Source: JBBROS01 sp965213855 (GTDB lineage Bacteria > Pseudomonadota > Alphaproteobacteria > Acetobacterales > Acetobacteraceae). Taken from it: 64,000 nt of DNA. The stretch spans positions 806,001-870,000 of the forward strand of contig CBDCAA010000007.1 of NCBI GenBank assembly GCA_965213855.1. The letters run 5' to 3'. Positions 7,797 to 16,910 of this stretch are shown here, piece by piece. Under the pieces are notes generated by a model, which was not told where the DNA came from, ran no database searches, and saw only the letters and a program-made list of their open reading frames with translations. How positions within the stretch are numbered: the stretch's first letter is position 1; every line of letters begins with the position of its first letter. A program made the translations under genes and the position numbers.

Positions 7797-10556
7797 TTAC
7801 TCCGCCGCAGCCTGTTCCGGCGGCAAGCTCTCGATCACGGAGGTGCAACGCAGGCAGAGCCCGGCATGCGCCGACCCGACCTCTGGCAGCACGCGCCAGC
7901 ACCGGGCGCACTTACCCCCGGCTGCGCGCCCGACCGCCAGGGCGGAACCTGGCGCAGCGTGACTCACGATGGTCAGCGTCGCCCAGCCCTCCGCGTCCAG
8001 CAGCGCGGTGGCCTCGGGCGGGAGGACGAGTGCGGCCTGCAAGGACGATCCGATCGTCTTTTCGGCGCGCGCCTGCTCCAGCGCCCCGGTGAGCACGCCG
8101 CGCTGCCCCCGCAACGCCGCCCACCGGTCCGCCAACGCCGCGTCGAACCAGGTGGCCGGAACATCGGGAAAGGACTGCAGATGCACGCTGCCGTCCGCCG
8201 AGGGGAACCGGGCCAGCCAGGCCTCCTCGGCGGTGAAGCACAGCACCGGCGCCAGCCACGCCGTCAGGCAGCGGTGCAGGATGTCCAGCACCGTCCGGGC
8301 CGCCCGGCGCGTGGGATTTTCGGCGGCGTCGCAGTAGATGCTGTCCTTGCGGACGTCGAAGTAAAACGCCGACAGGTCCGCCGAGCAGAACGCATGCAGC
8401 TCCGGGTACACGCCGGTCCAGTCATGCTTCCCCAGCGCACGCCGCATCCGCGCGTCCAGCTCCGCCAGGCGGTGCAGCACCCAGCGCTCCAGCTCCGGCA
8501 TGTCCGCCGGTTCGACCCGCTCCGTCTCGGTAAAGCCGTCGAGGCTGCCGAGCAGCCAGCGTAGCGTATTTCGAAGCCGCCGGTACAGCTCCGCCTGTTG
8601 CTTGAGGATCTCAGGGCCGATCCGCAGGTCCTCCGACACGTCGGAGTTGACGACCCAGAGCCGAAGGATGTCGGCGCCCAGCGTGTCGGTGATGGTCTGC
8701 GGCGCGGTCACGTTGCCGAGCGACTTGCTCATCTTCCGCCCGGCGTCGTCCATGACGAAGCCGTGCGTCAGCACCGCCTTGAACGGCGCCCGGCCGCGGG
8801 TGCCGATCGCCTCCATCAGGCTCGACATGAACCAGCCGCGGTGCTGGTCGCTGCCTTCCAGATAGAGGTCCGCCGGCCAGGGACCGCCGCGGGCCTCAAG
8901 TGCAAAGGCGTGGCTGCTGCCGCTTTCGAACCAGACGTCGACGATGTCCATGACCTGTTCGAACTGGGCGGCATCCCGCTCCTGGCCGAGGAAGCGCGAG
9001 GGCGGGCTGTTGTACCAGGCGTCGGCGCCCTCCGTCTCGAAGGCGGCGACCACGCGGTCCAGCACGGCCGGATCGCGCAAGGGTTCGCCGGTGCGGCGGT
9101 CGACAAAGACCGGGATCGGCACGCCCCAGGCGCGCTGCCGACTGATGCACCAGTCCGGGCGCCCGGCGACCATGGCGTTGATGCGGTTGCGGCCGGCTTC
9201 GGGGATGAAGGCGGTCTCGGCGATCGCGTCGAGCGCGCGGGCGCGGATCTGCTCCGGGCCGTCCATGCGGATGAACCATTGCGGTGTGGCGCGGTAGATC
9301 ACCGGCGCCTTGCTGCGCCAGGAGTGCGGGTAAGAGTGCAGCAGCGTGCCGCGCGCCAGCAGCCCGCCTGCCGCCTCCAGCGCGTCGCCAACCGGCTTGG
9401 CGGCCTTGAACACGTGCAGCCCGGCGAATGTTGGCATCCAGGGGGCGTAGATGCCGTCGTCCTGCACCGCCTCCGGCACATCGACGCCGTATTCGCGGGC
9501 GAGGGCGAAGTCCTCCTCGCCGTGGGCCGGGGCGATGTGGACGAAGCCGGTGCCCTGGTCGGTGGTGACGTAGCCGCCGGGGAGAAGGGGCGCGTCGTGG
9601 TCGAAACCCTGCCCACGCAGGGGATGGGCGGCGACGGCGCCCGCGAACGCCTCGCCTTTGTAGACGTGATCGACGTGGTGCAGGGTGATGCCGGCGGCGC
9701 GGACCACGTCGGGCACGAGCGCGAGCGCGATCAGCAGGCGCTCGCCGGGCCGGGCCAAGCTGCCCTCGGCGACGGCATCGACGCGGACCAGGGCGTAGTC
9801 GATCTCCGGCCCGTAGGCGAGCGCGCGGTTGGCCGGCAGGGTCCAGGGTGTCGTCGTCCAGATCACCACGGAGGCATCGGCGACCGGGCCCGAGAGAAGC
9901 GGGAAGCGGACGAACACGGTGTCGCTGGTGCGGTCGTGGTACTCGATCTCCGCCTCGGCCAGCGCCGTCTTCTCGACGGGCGACCACATCACCGGCCGCA
10001 GCCCGCGATACAGCGCGCCGTTCAGCAGGAACTTGCCGATCTCGGCCGCGATCGCCGCCTCGGAGGAGTAATCCATCGTCGCGTAGCGGCGCGCCCAGTC
10101 GCCCATCACGCCCAGGCGGCGGAACTCGGCGGCTTGGATACCCATCCAGTGGTCCGAATAGGCCCGACACTCGGCGCGGAAGTCCAGCACCGGCACCGCA
10201 TCCTTGTTGCGGCCGGACTTGCGGTATTCCTCCTCGACCCGCCACTCGATCGGCAGGCCGTGCGTGTCCCAGCCCGGCACGAAGTCCACATCCTGGCCGG
10301 CCATGCGGTGCGCCCGCATGATGACGTCCTTCAGCATCCGATTCAGTGCGTGGCCGATGTGCAGGTGCCCGTTGGAGTAGATGGGTCCGTCATGCAGCAC
10401 GAACGGCGTCTTGCCCGCGGCGGCCTTGCGGGTCTGCTCCCACAGGCCGATGCGCTCCCATCGCGCCAGCAGCTCCGGCTCCCGCTTCGGCAGGTCGCCG
10501 CGCATGGGGAAGGTCGTGGTCGGCAGGAAGACGGGAAACTTGGGTTCGGCGGTCAT
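7797..10556 (-). CDS. ileS: Isoleucyl-tRNA synthetase
   Basis: Encodes 919 aa, the normal size for bacterial IleRS. It charges tRNA-Ile in the cytoplasm and edits mis-activated valine. The class I motifs are present: HIGH at residues 66-69 (SNGHLHIGHALNRM) and KMSKS near residue 608 (GRKMSKSLGNV). The CP1 editing domain lies between them with TTTPWTLPANRAL and TDQGTGFVHIAPAHGEEDF. A C-terminal zinc-binding element is visible as CARCW and CLRC near residues 881-903. Upstream, about 100 bp away, is a sigma70-like promoter. I looked for a T-box leader and saw none. Confidence 0.97.
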   Translation of the reverse strand: MTAEPKFPVFLPTTTFPMRGDLPKREPELLARWERIGLWEQTRKAAAGKTPFVLHDGPIYSNGHLHIGHALNRMLKDVIMRAHRMAGQDVDFVPGWDTHGLPIEWRVEEEYRKSGRNKDAVPVLDFRAECRAYSDHWMGIQAAEFRRLGVMGDWARRYATMDYSSEAAIAAEIGKFLLNGALYRGLRPVMWSPVEKTALAEAEIEYHDRTSDTVFVRFPLLSGPVADASVVIWTTTPWTLPANRALAYGPEIDYALVRVDAVAEGSLARPGERLLIALALVPDVVRAAGITLHHVDHVYKGEAFAGAVAAHPLRGQGFDHDAPLLPGGYVTTDQGTGFVHIAPAHGEEDFALAREYGVDVPEAVQDDGIYAPWMPTFAGLHVFKAAKPVGDALEAAGGLLARGTLLHSYPHSWRSKAPVIYRATPQWFIRMDGPEQIRARALDAIAETAFIPEAGRNRINAMVAGRPDWCISRQRAWGVPIPVFVDRRTGEPLRDPAVLDRVVAAFETEGADAWYNSPPSRFLGQERDAAQFEQVMDIVDVWFESGSSHAFALEARGGPWPADLYLEGSDQHRGWFMSSLMEAIGTRGRAPFKAVLTHGFVMDDAGRKMSKSLGNVTAPQTITDTLGADILRLWVVNSDVSEDLRIGPEILKQQAELYRRLRNTLRWLLGSLDGFTETERVEPADMPELERWVLHRLAELDARMRRALGKHDWTGVYPELHAFCSADLSAFYFDVRKDSIYCDAAENPTRRAARTVLDILHRCLTAWLAPVLCFTAEEAWLARFPSADGSVHLQSFPDVPATWFDAALADRWAALRGQRGVLTGALEQARAEKTIGSSLQAALVLPPEATALLDAEGWATLTIVSHAAPGSALAVGRAAGGKCARCWRVLPEVGSAHAGLCLRCTSVIESLPPEQAAAE

Positions 10557-10658
10557 GGCGAGGGTTCCGTGCGGCGGGCGAGGGGGCGCGTGCGGGCCGG
10601 CCCGGGTCTAGCGGGCCGAGGGCGTAATTCGCGCGCTGCGGAACGGGCACATGAACGA

Positions 10659-10688
10659 GTTATGGGGAGAGGGACGGGGGCCGGTCAA
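10659..10688 (-). promoter_or_regulatory. Candidate sigma70 promoter for ileS
   Basis: On the minus strand TTGACC (10688-10683) is separated by 18 bp from CATAAC (10664-10659), about 100 bp upstream of the ileS ATG. The rest of the 270-bp gap between ileS and ribF shows no gene. Confidence 0.45.
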
Positions 10689-10826
10689 GGTTTGCGCGCT
10701 ACCGACCGAGTGCGACCCCGAGGTTGGCCAGGAGGTTCGGTTCCAGGGATCGCCCTTGCAGGTCGTCCCTGCGCTTCTCGGCCAGGTGGCGGGGCACATG
10801 ATGGCCGCACCCGGCCTGACCGGCGG

Positions 10827-11759
10827 TCAAACCTCCTCCCCGTCCAGCATCGCCCGCGCCAGGTCCGCATCCAGCACGATCTGCCCCTTCAACTCGTCGA
10901 ACGACCCGAACTTCCGCTCCGCCCGCAGGAACCCGTGCAGCGCCACGGCGATCTCCTGTCCGTACAGGTCGTCTTCGAAGTCGAACAGGTGCGCCTCCAC
11001 CCGGCTCTCCGGCCCATCATTCACCGTCGGCCGCCGCCCGATGTTCGCCACGCCCGGCACCTGCCGCCCATCGGCCAAGGTCGCCACCACCGCATACACG
11101 CCCCGGCACGGCTCCAGGTGCCGCCCCAGCGGCACGTTCGCTGTCGGGAAGCCGATCGTCCGCCCCCGCGCGTCGCCGTGCGTCACCGGGCCGCGGATCG
11201 CCCAGGGCCGGCCCAGCTCGGCCGCCGCCCGCTCCGGATAGCCGTCCTGGAGAAGCCGGCGGATCCGGGTCGAGCTGATCGCCCCCTGCGCGTCCGCCAG
11301 CTTGGGCACGATCGACAGCCCGATGCCGAGCGCCTCCACCCGCTCGGCCAGAAACGCCGCATCGCCGCCGCGGCGGTGGCCGAACGCGAAGTCCGCTCCG
11401 CATGCGAGGTGCGCCGCCCCAACCCCGTCGTGCAGCACCTGCTCGATAAACGCGTGCGCGCCCAGATGCGACAGCGCCGAGTCGAACGTCAGCCGGTAGA
11501 GCACCTGAACACCGAGCGCCGCCAGGGCCGCCGCCCGCTCCGCCTCGAGCGTCAGCCGGAACGGCGGGTCCTCGGGGCGGAAGAACTCCCGGGGATGCGG
11601 TTCGAACGTCAGCACCGCGAGCGGCGCGCCGGGCCGGGCGGCGTGGGCGGCGCGCAGCAGGTGGGCGTGACCGCGGTGCACCCCGTCGAAATTGCCCAGC
11701 GCCACCGTCGCGCCGCGCAGCCCGGCCTCGAGCCCAATCCAGTCCCGGACAATCTGCAT
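10827..11759 (-). CDS. ribF: Bifunctional riboflavin kinase / FAD synthetase
   Basis: Encodes 310 aa. The N-terminal FAD synthetase domain has the nucleotidyltransferase motif GNFDGVHRGH (residues 22-31) and later ISSTRIRRLLQDG. The C-terminal riboflavin kinase domain shows GRTIGFPTANVPL and the GVYAV segment. The enzyme phosphorylates riboflavin to FMN and adenylylates it to FAD. The start at ATG 11759 (MQIVRDW) is chosen over an upstream ATG at 11867, because the upstream extension is not conserved-looking and would overlap the divergent hydratase gene. It lies upstream of ileS on the same strand, the usual ribF-ileS-lspA order. Confidence 0.93.
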   Translation of the reverse strand: MQIVRDWIGLEAGLRGATVALGNFDGVHRGHAHLLRAAHAARPGAPLAVLTFEPHPREFFRPEDPPFRLTLEAERAAALAALGVQVLYRLTFDSALSHLGAHAFIEQVLHDGVGAAHLACGADFAFGHRRGGDAAFLAERVEALGIGLSIVPKLADAQGAISSTRIRRLLQDGYPERAAAELGRPWAIRGPVTHGDARGRTIGFPTANVPLGRHLEPCRGVYAVVATLADGRQVPGVANIGRRPTVNDGPESRVEAHLFDFEDDLYGQEIAVALHGFLRAERKFGSFDELKGQIVLDADLARAMLDGEEV

Positions 11760-11844
11760 CGTCACCCCGGCCCCCGCTGCGTCGTTGGACAGAGCCCCGG
11801 CCCGGTGCGAAAAGCAAGCCGGACGCTTTTCGCCCGGAGACGCG

Positions 11845-12579
11845 ATGACCAACTTTGAAGCGCTCATGGCGGGCCGCCGCGACCCCGCCGCCCGGCCCGC
11901 GCATTTGCCGGACCCGCCGGCTGACCAGGCCGCCGCCTATGCCATCCAGGTGCAGGTCCAGGGCGAGCTTGGGCCCATCGGCGGCTGGAAGGTCGGCTCA
12001 CCGAACCCCGCCGGTCCCGTCAACTGCGCCCCGCTCCCCGCCAGCCACGTCATGCCCGGCCCGGCCCGGGTGCCACAGGCGGAGTGCCCCGACCGGGGCG
12101 TGGAGGCCGAGATCGCCGTCCGCCTGGCCGCCGACCTGCCGCCGCGGGACCCGCCCTACACGCGTGACGAGATTCTCGCCGCGATCGCCAGCGCCCACCC
12201 GGCGATCGAACTGCTGCAGAGCCGGTTCCAGGACGTGACCGCCGTCGACCCGCTCAGCGCCCTGTCCGACAGCCTGAGCCATTGGGGCCTGGTCTGGGGC
12301 GAGGCGATCCCGGATTGGCAATCGGTCGACCTCGCAGCCGAGACCGTCGCCGTCCTGGTCGACGGCCGGCAGATCAAGCAAGGCCGCGGCAACCCGGCCG
12401 GCGACATGATCCGGTTGGTCGTCTGGCTGGCCAACGAGGGCGCGCACTGGGCCGGCGGGCTGAAGGCAGGGCAGTTCGTCACCACCGGATCCTGGACGGG
12501 CAAGGACGTCGTGCCGCCCGGCGCCCAGGTCCGCATGTTATTTTCCAGCTGCGGATCCGTGGAGGCGACATATGTCTGA
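11845..12579 (+). CDS. 2-keto-4-pentenoate hydratase / fumarylacetoacetate hydrolase family protein
   Basis: Encodes 244 aa, typical of the MhpD-type hydratases. These metal-dependent enzymes act on 2-keto acids in sugar-acid or aromatic catabolism. Visible family features are the glycine-rich GGWKVGSPN, the acidic metal-binding region RGVEAEIAVRL, AHPAIELLQSRFQD, and the C-terminal FVTTGSWTGKDVVPPG. Start at ATG 11845 (MTNFEALMAGRR); a longer frame from 11692 would run over the ribF start. It overlaps the next SDR gene by 8 bp and sits upstream of a sugar dehydrogenase and sugar importer. A role in dehydrating a 2-keto-3-deoxy sugar acid is possible but not shown. Confidence 0.82.
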   Translation: MTNFEALMAGRRDPAARPAHLPDPPADQAAAYAIQVQVQGELGPIGGWKVGSPNPAGPVNCAPLPASHVMPGPARVPQAECPDRGVEAEIAVRLAADLPPRDPPYTRDEILAAIASAHPAIELLQSRFQDVTAVDPLSALSDSLSHWGLVWGEAIPDWQSVDLAAETVAVLVDGRQIKQGRGNPAGDMIRLVVWLANEGAHWAGGLKAGQFVTTGSWTGKDVVPPGAQVRMLFSSCGSVEATYV

Positions 12580-13246
12580 CGCGCTCATCGTGGGCGCCGG
12601 GCCAGGCCTGTCCGCCAGCTTCGCCCGACTGCTGGCGCGGTCCGGCCACAGGGTCGCGCTCGCGGCGCGGCGAACGGACAAGCTCGCCGCGCTTGCCGCG
12701 GAGACCGGCGCCAGCCTGCACGCATGCGACGCGGCGGACCCGGCCAGCGTCGCAGCCTTGTTCGCCGCCATCCCCGAGCCGCAGGTCGTCGTCTACAATC
12801 CCAGCTACCGGGTCCGCGGCCCGTTCGTCGAGCTTGACCCGGCCGAGGTCGCCAAATCCTTGCAGGTCACCGCCTACGGCGCCTTCCTCGTCGCCCAGCA
12901 GGCGGTGAAGGCCATGCTCCCCCGCGGGGCCGGCACCATCCTGCTGACCGGCGCATCGGCGGGGGTGAAGGGCTACCCGCAGTCCGCCCCCTTTGCGATG
13001 GGCAAGTTCGCCCTCCGCGGCCTGGCCCAGAGCATGGCCCGCGAACTGCACCCGCAGGGGATCCACGTCGTCCACGTCGTCATCGACGGCGGCATCCGCT
13101 CCGCCACCCGCACCGACCCGGCCGGCCATCCCGACAGCCTGCTCGACCCCGACGCCATCGCCCGGACGATGTTCGACGTGATGAACCAACCGCGTTCCTG
13201 CTGGACCGACGAGATCACGGTACGGCCCTGGGTGGAGCGGTTCTGA
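12572..13246 (+). CDS. SDR-family oxidoreductase with Phe in place of the catalytic Tyr
   Basis: Encodes 224 aa with a Rossmann fold. The cofactor loop is GAGPGLSAS (residues 8-16) and AARRTDK suggests a preference for NADP. The active-site segment reads SAPFAMGKFALRG: the usual YxxxK becomes FxxxK, with F141 at the Tyr position and K145 retained; S129 is at the usual Ser position. The conserved Asn-Ala-Gly is replaced by YNPSYR. It is therefore an atypical SDR that may have lost ordinary dehydrogenase chemistry or use another donor. A good RBS (GTGGAGG) precedes the ATG, which overlaps the hydratase stop by 8 bp, indicating translational coupling. Confidence 0.82.
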   Translation: MSDALIVGAGPGLSASFARLLARSGHRVALAARRTDKLAALAAETGASLHACDAADPASVAALFAAIPEPQVVVYNPSYRVRGPFVELDPAEVAKSLQVTAYGAFLVAQQAVKAMLPRGAGTILLTGASAGVKGYPQSAPFAMGKFALRGLAQSMARELHPQGIHVVHVVIDGGIRSATRTDPAGHPDSLLDPDAIARTMFDVMNQPRSCWTDEITVRPWVERF

Positions 13247-13425
13247 GTCCGGTCTTGCAACGCTGCGGCATCGACATTCTGTTCGCCGGATCGCGGCGTT
13301 TACTGATTACTGGACAATCACCCGGCTGCCGGCCGTCGTAACGACATCAAGGGCCACCGCTTACCTTTGTCCAGCGACTGATTGCCTGTGTCGCATCGCG
13401 CAGAACACCTCAACGGAGCCCCCGT

Positions 13426-14190
13426 ATGACCTTCGCCAGCTATCCGAGCCTTGCCGGGCGTCCGGTGCTGATCACCGGCGGCGCGACCGGGATCGGCGCC
13501 GCGCTGGTGGAGCATTTCGCGGCGCAGTCGGCCCGGGTCGCATTCGTCGACCTTGCCGAACCCGAAGCGCATGCCCTGATCGAGCGGGTCGCCGCGGCCG
13601 GACACCCCCGCCCCAGCTTCCGCCCGCTCGACCTGCGGGACATCGATGCGCTGCGGATCGCCATCGATGAGCTTGCCGGCGAAACCGGCCCGTTCACCGT
13701 GCTGGTCAACAATGCCGCGCATGACGAGCGGCACGCGATCGCCGATGTGACGCCAGCCTATTGGGACGATCGGATCGCCGTGAACCTGCGGCACCAGTTC
13801 TTTGCCGCCCAGGCCGTCATTCCCGGCATGCGCGCGGCCGGGGGCGGCTCCATTGTCAACACCGGGTCCATCAGTTGGCGCGTTGGCCAGGGCGGCATGC
13901 CGGCCTACACCGCCAGCAAGGCGGCGATCGAGGGCATGAGCCGCGGCATGGCCCGCGACCTGGGCCCGGATAGAATCCGGGTGAACATCCTTATCCCTGG
14001 CTGGATCATGACGCGGCGCCAAGTTGACCTGTGGCTGACGCCTGAGGCCGAGGCCCGGCTGATGGACGACCAGTGCCTCAAGCAAAAGGTCTTCCCGGAC
14101 GACGTGGCCCGCCTCGCTCTCTGGCTCGCTGCCGATGACAGCCGCATGTGCACGGCGCAGTCATGGATCGTCGACGGCGGCTGGCTTTGA
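13426..14190 (+). CDS. SDR sugar dehydrogenase, D-xylose 1-dehydrogenase-like
   Basis: Encodes 254 aa. Classical SDR features: TGGATGIG (residues 17-24), VDLAEPE suggesting NAD use, NNAAHDERHAIADV, catalytic S148 and YxxxK with Y161 and K165, and a C-terminal VDGG. From memory the pattern SYPSLAGRPVLITGGATGIG, DERHAIADVTPAYWDDRI and VNLRHQFFAAQAVIPGM resembles Caulobacter D-xylose 1-dehydrogenase (XylB), the first enzyme of the oxidative Weimberg pathway. A ChvE-type sugar importer follows 98 bp downstream, which supports a pentose role. Xylose versus arabinose or galactose cannot be decided from sequence. About 180 bp of non-coding DNA precede it, where I see no clear promoter. Confidence 0.82.
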   Translation: MTFASYPSLAGRPVLITGGATGIGAALVEHFAAQSARVAFVDLAEPEAHALIERVAAAGHPRPSFRPLDLRDIDALRIAIDELAGETGPFTVLVNNAAHDERHAIADVTPAYWDDRIAVNLRHQFFAAQAVIPGMRAAGGGSIVNTGSISWRVGQGGMPAYTASKAAIEGMSRGMARDLGPDRIRVNILIPGWIMTRRQVDLWLTPEAEARLMDDQCLKQKVFPDDVARLALWLAADDSRMCTAQSWIVDGGWL

Positions 14191-14287
14191 GCGGGCGGTC
14201 CCGATAAGTCGGCCTTGACGCGACAGCCCTAGCCGATGAACCCTCCCGGGCAACGCCGCGAGCGAAGCGGCCCCAAGGGAGACGCCC

Positions 14288-15355
14288 ATGACGACCACCC
14301 GCCGAGTGTTATTGACCGCTGCCGCCCTCGCCCCTTTCGCGGTCCATGGGCGGATGGGCGTTGCCCAGGCGAAAGGCACCGTGGGCATTGCGATGCCCAC
14401 GAAGTCGTCCGCGCGCTGGATCCTGGACGGCGAGAACATCGTGAAGGTCCTGCAATCGCGCGGCTACACGACCGACCTGCAATACGCCGAAGATGACGTG
14501 CCCAACCAGCTCTCGCAGATCGAGAACATGATTACCAAGGGCGCCAAGGTGCTCGTCGTCGCGGCCATCGATGGCACGACCTTGTCGGACGTGCTCGGCC
14601 AGGCCGCCCGTGCCGGCATCAAGGTGCTCGCCTATGACCGGCTGATCCGCAACAGCCCGAACGTCGACTACTACGCGACCTTCGACAACTTCCAGGTCGG
14701 CGTGCTGCAGGCGCAATCGCTAGAGGCCGGGCTGAAGTCCCGCGGGGCCGGACCATTCAATATCGAGCTGTTCGGTGGCTCGCCGGACGACAACAACGCC
14801 TATTTCTTCTACGATGGTGCCCTATCGGTCCTGAAGCCCGGCATCGACGCCGGGCGCTACGTCGTGCGCAGCAAGCAGATGGGCATGGACAAGGTGTCGA
14901 CCTTGCGGTGGGACGGCGCCACCGCCCAGGCGCGCATGGACAACCTGCTCAGCGCCTTCTACGGCAGCGCCAAGCTCGATGCCGTGCTGTCGCCCTATGA
15001 CGGCATCTCCATCGGCATCATCTCGTCCTGCCGCGGCGTCGGCTACGGCAGCGCGGACCTGCCGATGCCCGTCATCAGCGGCCAGGATGCCGAGGTCCCG
15101 TCGGTCAAGGCGATCCTGCGCGGCGACCAGTATGCGACCATCTTCAAGGACACGCGCGAGCTCGCCCGCGTGACGGCCGACATGGTCGACGCGATGCTCA
15201 GCAACCAGCAGGTCACGGTCAACGACACGAAAAGCTATAATAACGGCACCAAGGTCGTGCCCGCCTACCTGCTCAAGCCCGTCATCGTCGACAAGTCGAA
15301 CTGGGAGGCGACCCTGGTCGGCAGCGGCTACTACCGCAAGAACCAGATCATATAA
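14288..15355 (+). CDS. chvE: Sugar ABC transporter periplasmic binding protein, ChvE/XylF type
   Basis: Encodes 355 aa. The signal peptide starts TTTRRVLLTAAALAPF, with twin arginines but no strict Tat consensus, and ends near AQAKG. The mature part is a class B periplasmic binding protein: VGIAMPTKSSARWILDGEN, YAEDDVPNQLSQIENMI, VVAAIDGTTL, AYDRLIRNSPNVDYYATFDN and ISGQDAEVPSVKAI. These are typical of ChvE, the xylose/galactose/arabinose-binding protein of the GguAB importer. RBS AAGGGAGA precedes the ATG. The ATPase gene begins 8 bp after the stop, so the three transporter genes form one unit with the upstream dehydrogenase. Confidence 0.9.
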   Translation: MTTTRRVLLTAAALAPFAVHGRMGVAQAKGTVGIAMPTKSSARWILDGENIVKVLQSRGYTTDLQYAEDDVPNQLSQIENMITKGAKVLVVAAIDGTTLSDVLGQAARAGIKVLAYDRLIRNSPNVDYYATFDNFQVGVLQAQSLEAGLKSRGAGPFNIELFGGSPDDNNAYFFYDGALSVLKPGIDAGRYVVRSKQMGMDKVSTLRWDGATAQARMDNLLSAFYGSAKLDAVLSPYDGISIGIISSCRGVGYGSADLPMPVISGQDAEVPSVKAILRGDQYATIFKDTRELARVTADMVDAMLSNQQVTVNDTKSYNNGTKVVPAYLLKPVIVDKSNWEATLVGSGYYRKNQII

Positions 15356-15362
15356 CCCGCTC

Positions 15363-16910
15363 ATGACCCCGCTGTTGGAGATGCGCGGCATCAGCAAGCA
15401 CTTCGGCCCGGTGGCCGCGCTGCGGGACGTCTCGCTCGACGTCCGGCCCGGGGAGATCCATGCCGTCGTCGGCGAGAACGGCGCCGGCAAGTCCACGCTG
15501 ATGAAGGTCCTGTCCGGCGTCTATCCCGCGGGCAGCTACGATGGCGTCATCCGCTACGATGGCCAGGACCGGGCCTTCCGCGGCATCCCCGACACCGAAG
15601 CGCTGGGGATCATCATCATCCACCAGGAGCTGGCGCTCATCCCGCTCCTGTCGATCGCCGAGAACATTTTCCTCGCCAACCCGCCTGGCCGGTTCGGCGT
15701 GATCGACCGCTCCGCCGTGTTCGCGCGCACGAAGGCGCTGCTTGCCACGGTGGGATTGAACGAGGCGCCCGACATGCGCGTCGTCGATCTCGGGATCGGC
15801 AAGCAGCAGCTGGTCGAGATCGCGAAGGCGCTGTCCAAGCAGGTGCGCCTGCTGATCCTGGACGAGCCGACCGCAAGCCTCAACGAGCGCGACAGCGCCG
15901 CCCTGCTCGGGCTGCTCGACGGGTTCCGGAACCGGGGTATCAGCTCGATCCTGATCTCGCACAAGCTGAACGAGGTGGCGCAGGTGGCGGACCGCATCAC
16001 CGTGCTGCGTGACGGCCGGACCATCGAGACCATCGACTGCCACGCGGCCCCCGTGCAGGAGGACCACATCATCCGCCGCATGGTGGACCGCGACCTCGAC
16101 AGCCGTTTCCCCCCGCGCACGCCCGCGATCGGCCCCGAGATCTTCCGGGTGGAGTCATGGTCTGCCGACCATCCGCAGCAGGCGGGCCGGCAGGTTGTCC
16201 GCGACGTCGACTTCAACGTCCGCCGCGGCGAGATCGTCGGCATCGCCGGGCTGATGGGCGCCGGGCGGACGGAGTTCGCGATGTCCGTGTTCGGCCGCTC
16301 CTATGGCCGGAACGTGCGCGGCCGCGCGTTCATGCATGGCGAGCCCGTGGACCTGTCGACCGTGCGGCGGGCGATCCGCGCCGGGCTGGCCTACGTGACC
16401 GAGGACCGCAAGCACCTCGGCCTGCTGCTGGGCGAGGACATCCGCAAGAACGTGACGCTGGCGAACCTGCCGGCCGTCGCCACCGCCACCGTGATCGACG
16501 ACATGCGCGAACTGGCGGCCGCGACCGACTATCGCGGCCGGATGCGCATTCGCTGCAACAGCGTCTACCAGGCCAGCGGCTCGCTCTCGGGCGGCAACCA
16601 GCAGAAGGTGGTGCTGTCGAAGTGGCTGTTCTCAGGCCCCGAGGTGCTGTTCCTGGACGAACCGACGCGCGGGATCGACGTCGGCGCCAAGTACGAGATC
16701 TACCAGATCATCGGCGCGCTGGCCGAGGCCGGAAAAGGCGTCGTCGTCATCTCGTCCGAGATGCCCGAGCTGCTGGGCCTGTGCGACCGCATCGTGGTGA
16801 TGAACGAGGGCCGCTTCGTCGCCGAACTGCCGCGCGAGGACGCGAGCCAGGAGGCCATCATGCGCGCCATCATGCGCTCCACCGTCCGCATCGAGGGAGT
16901 TCCGGCATGA
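15363..16910 (+). CDS. gguA: Sugar ABC transporter ATPase with two nucleotide-binding domains (GguA/XylG type)
   Basis: Encodes 515 aa, two fused ATPase domains as in RbsA, XylG and MglA. The first has Walker A GENGAGKSTLMKV and Walker B LLILDEPTASL, with a degenerate signature GIGKQQLVE. The second has a degenerate Walker A GLMGAGRTEFAMSVFG, a good signature LSGGNQQKVVLSK and Walker B VLFLDEPTRGIDVG. This asymmetry is normal for the family. It powers uptake with the ChvE-like binding protein and the GguB-like permease. The stop overlaps the permease start as ATGA. Confidence 0.93.
   Translation: MTPLLEMRGISKHFGPVAALRDVSLDVRPGEIHAVVGENGAGKSTLMKVLSGVYPAGSYDGVIRYDGQDRAFRGIPDTEALGIIIIHQELALIPLLSIAENIFLANPPGRFGVIDRSAVFARTKALLATVGLNEAPDMRVVDLGIGKQQLVEIAKALSKQVRLLILDEPTASLNERDSAALLGLLDGFRNRGISSILISHKLNEVAQVADRITVLRDGRTIETIDCHAAPVQEDHIIRRMVDRDLDSRFPPRTPAIGPEIFRVESWSADHPQQAGRQVVRDVDFNVRRGEIVGIAGLMGAGRTEFAMSVFGRSYGRNVRGRAFMHGEPVDLSTVRRAIRAGLAYVTEDRKHLGLLLGEDIRKNVTLANLPAVATATVIDDMRELAAATDYRGRMRIRCNSVYQASGSLSGGNQQKVVLSKWLFSGPEVLFLDEPTRGIDVGAKYEIYQIIGALAEAGKGVVVISSEMPELLGLCDRIVVMNEGRFVAELPREDASQEAIMRAIMRSTVRIEGVPA

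Noticed and set aside
10557..10826. T-box or other riboswitch leader upstream of ileS
   Set aside because: No T-box sequence, specifier stem or terminator/antiterminator pair seen; T-boxes are not expected in this group. Only a promoter candidate was kept.
8598..11858. Very long plus-strand frame of 1086 codons
   Set aside because: It lies antisense to ileS and ribF, which have clear motifs. Long open antisense frames are normal at this GC content.
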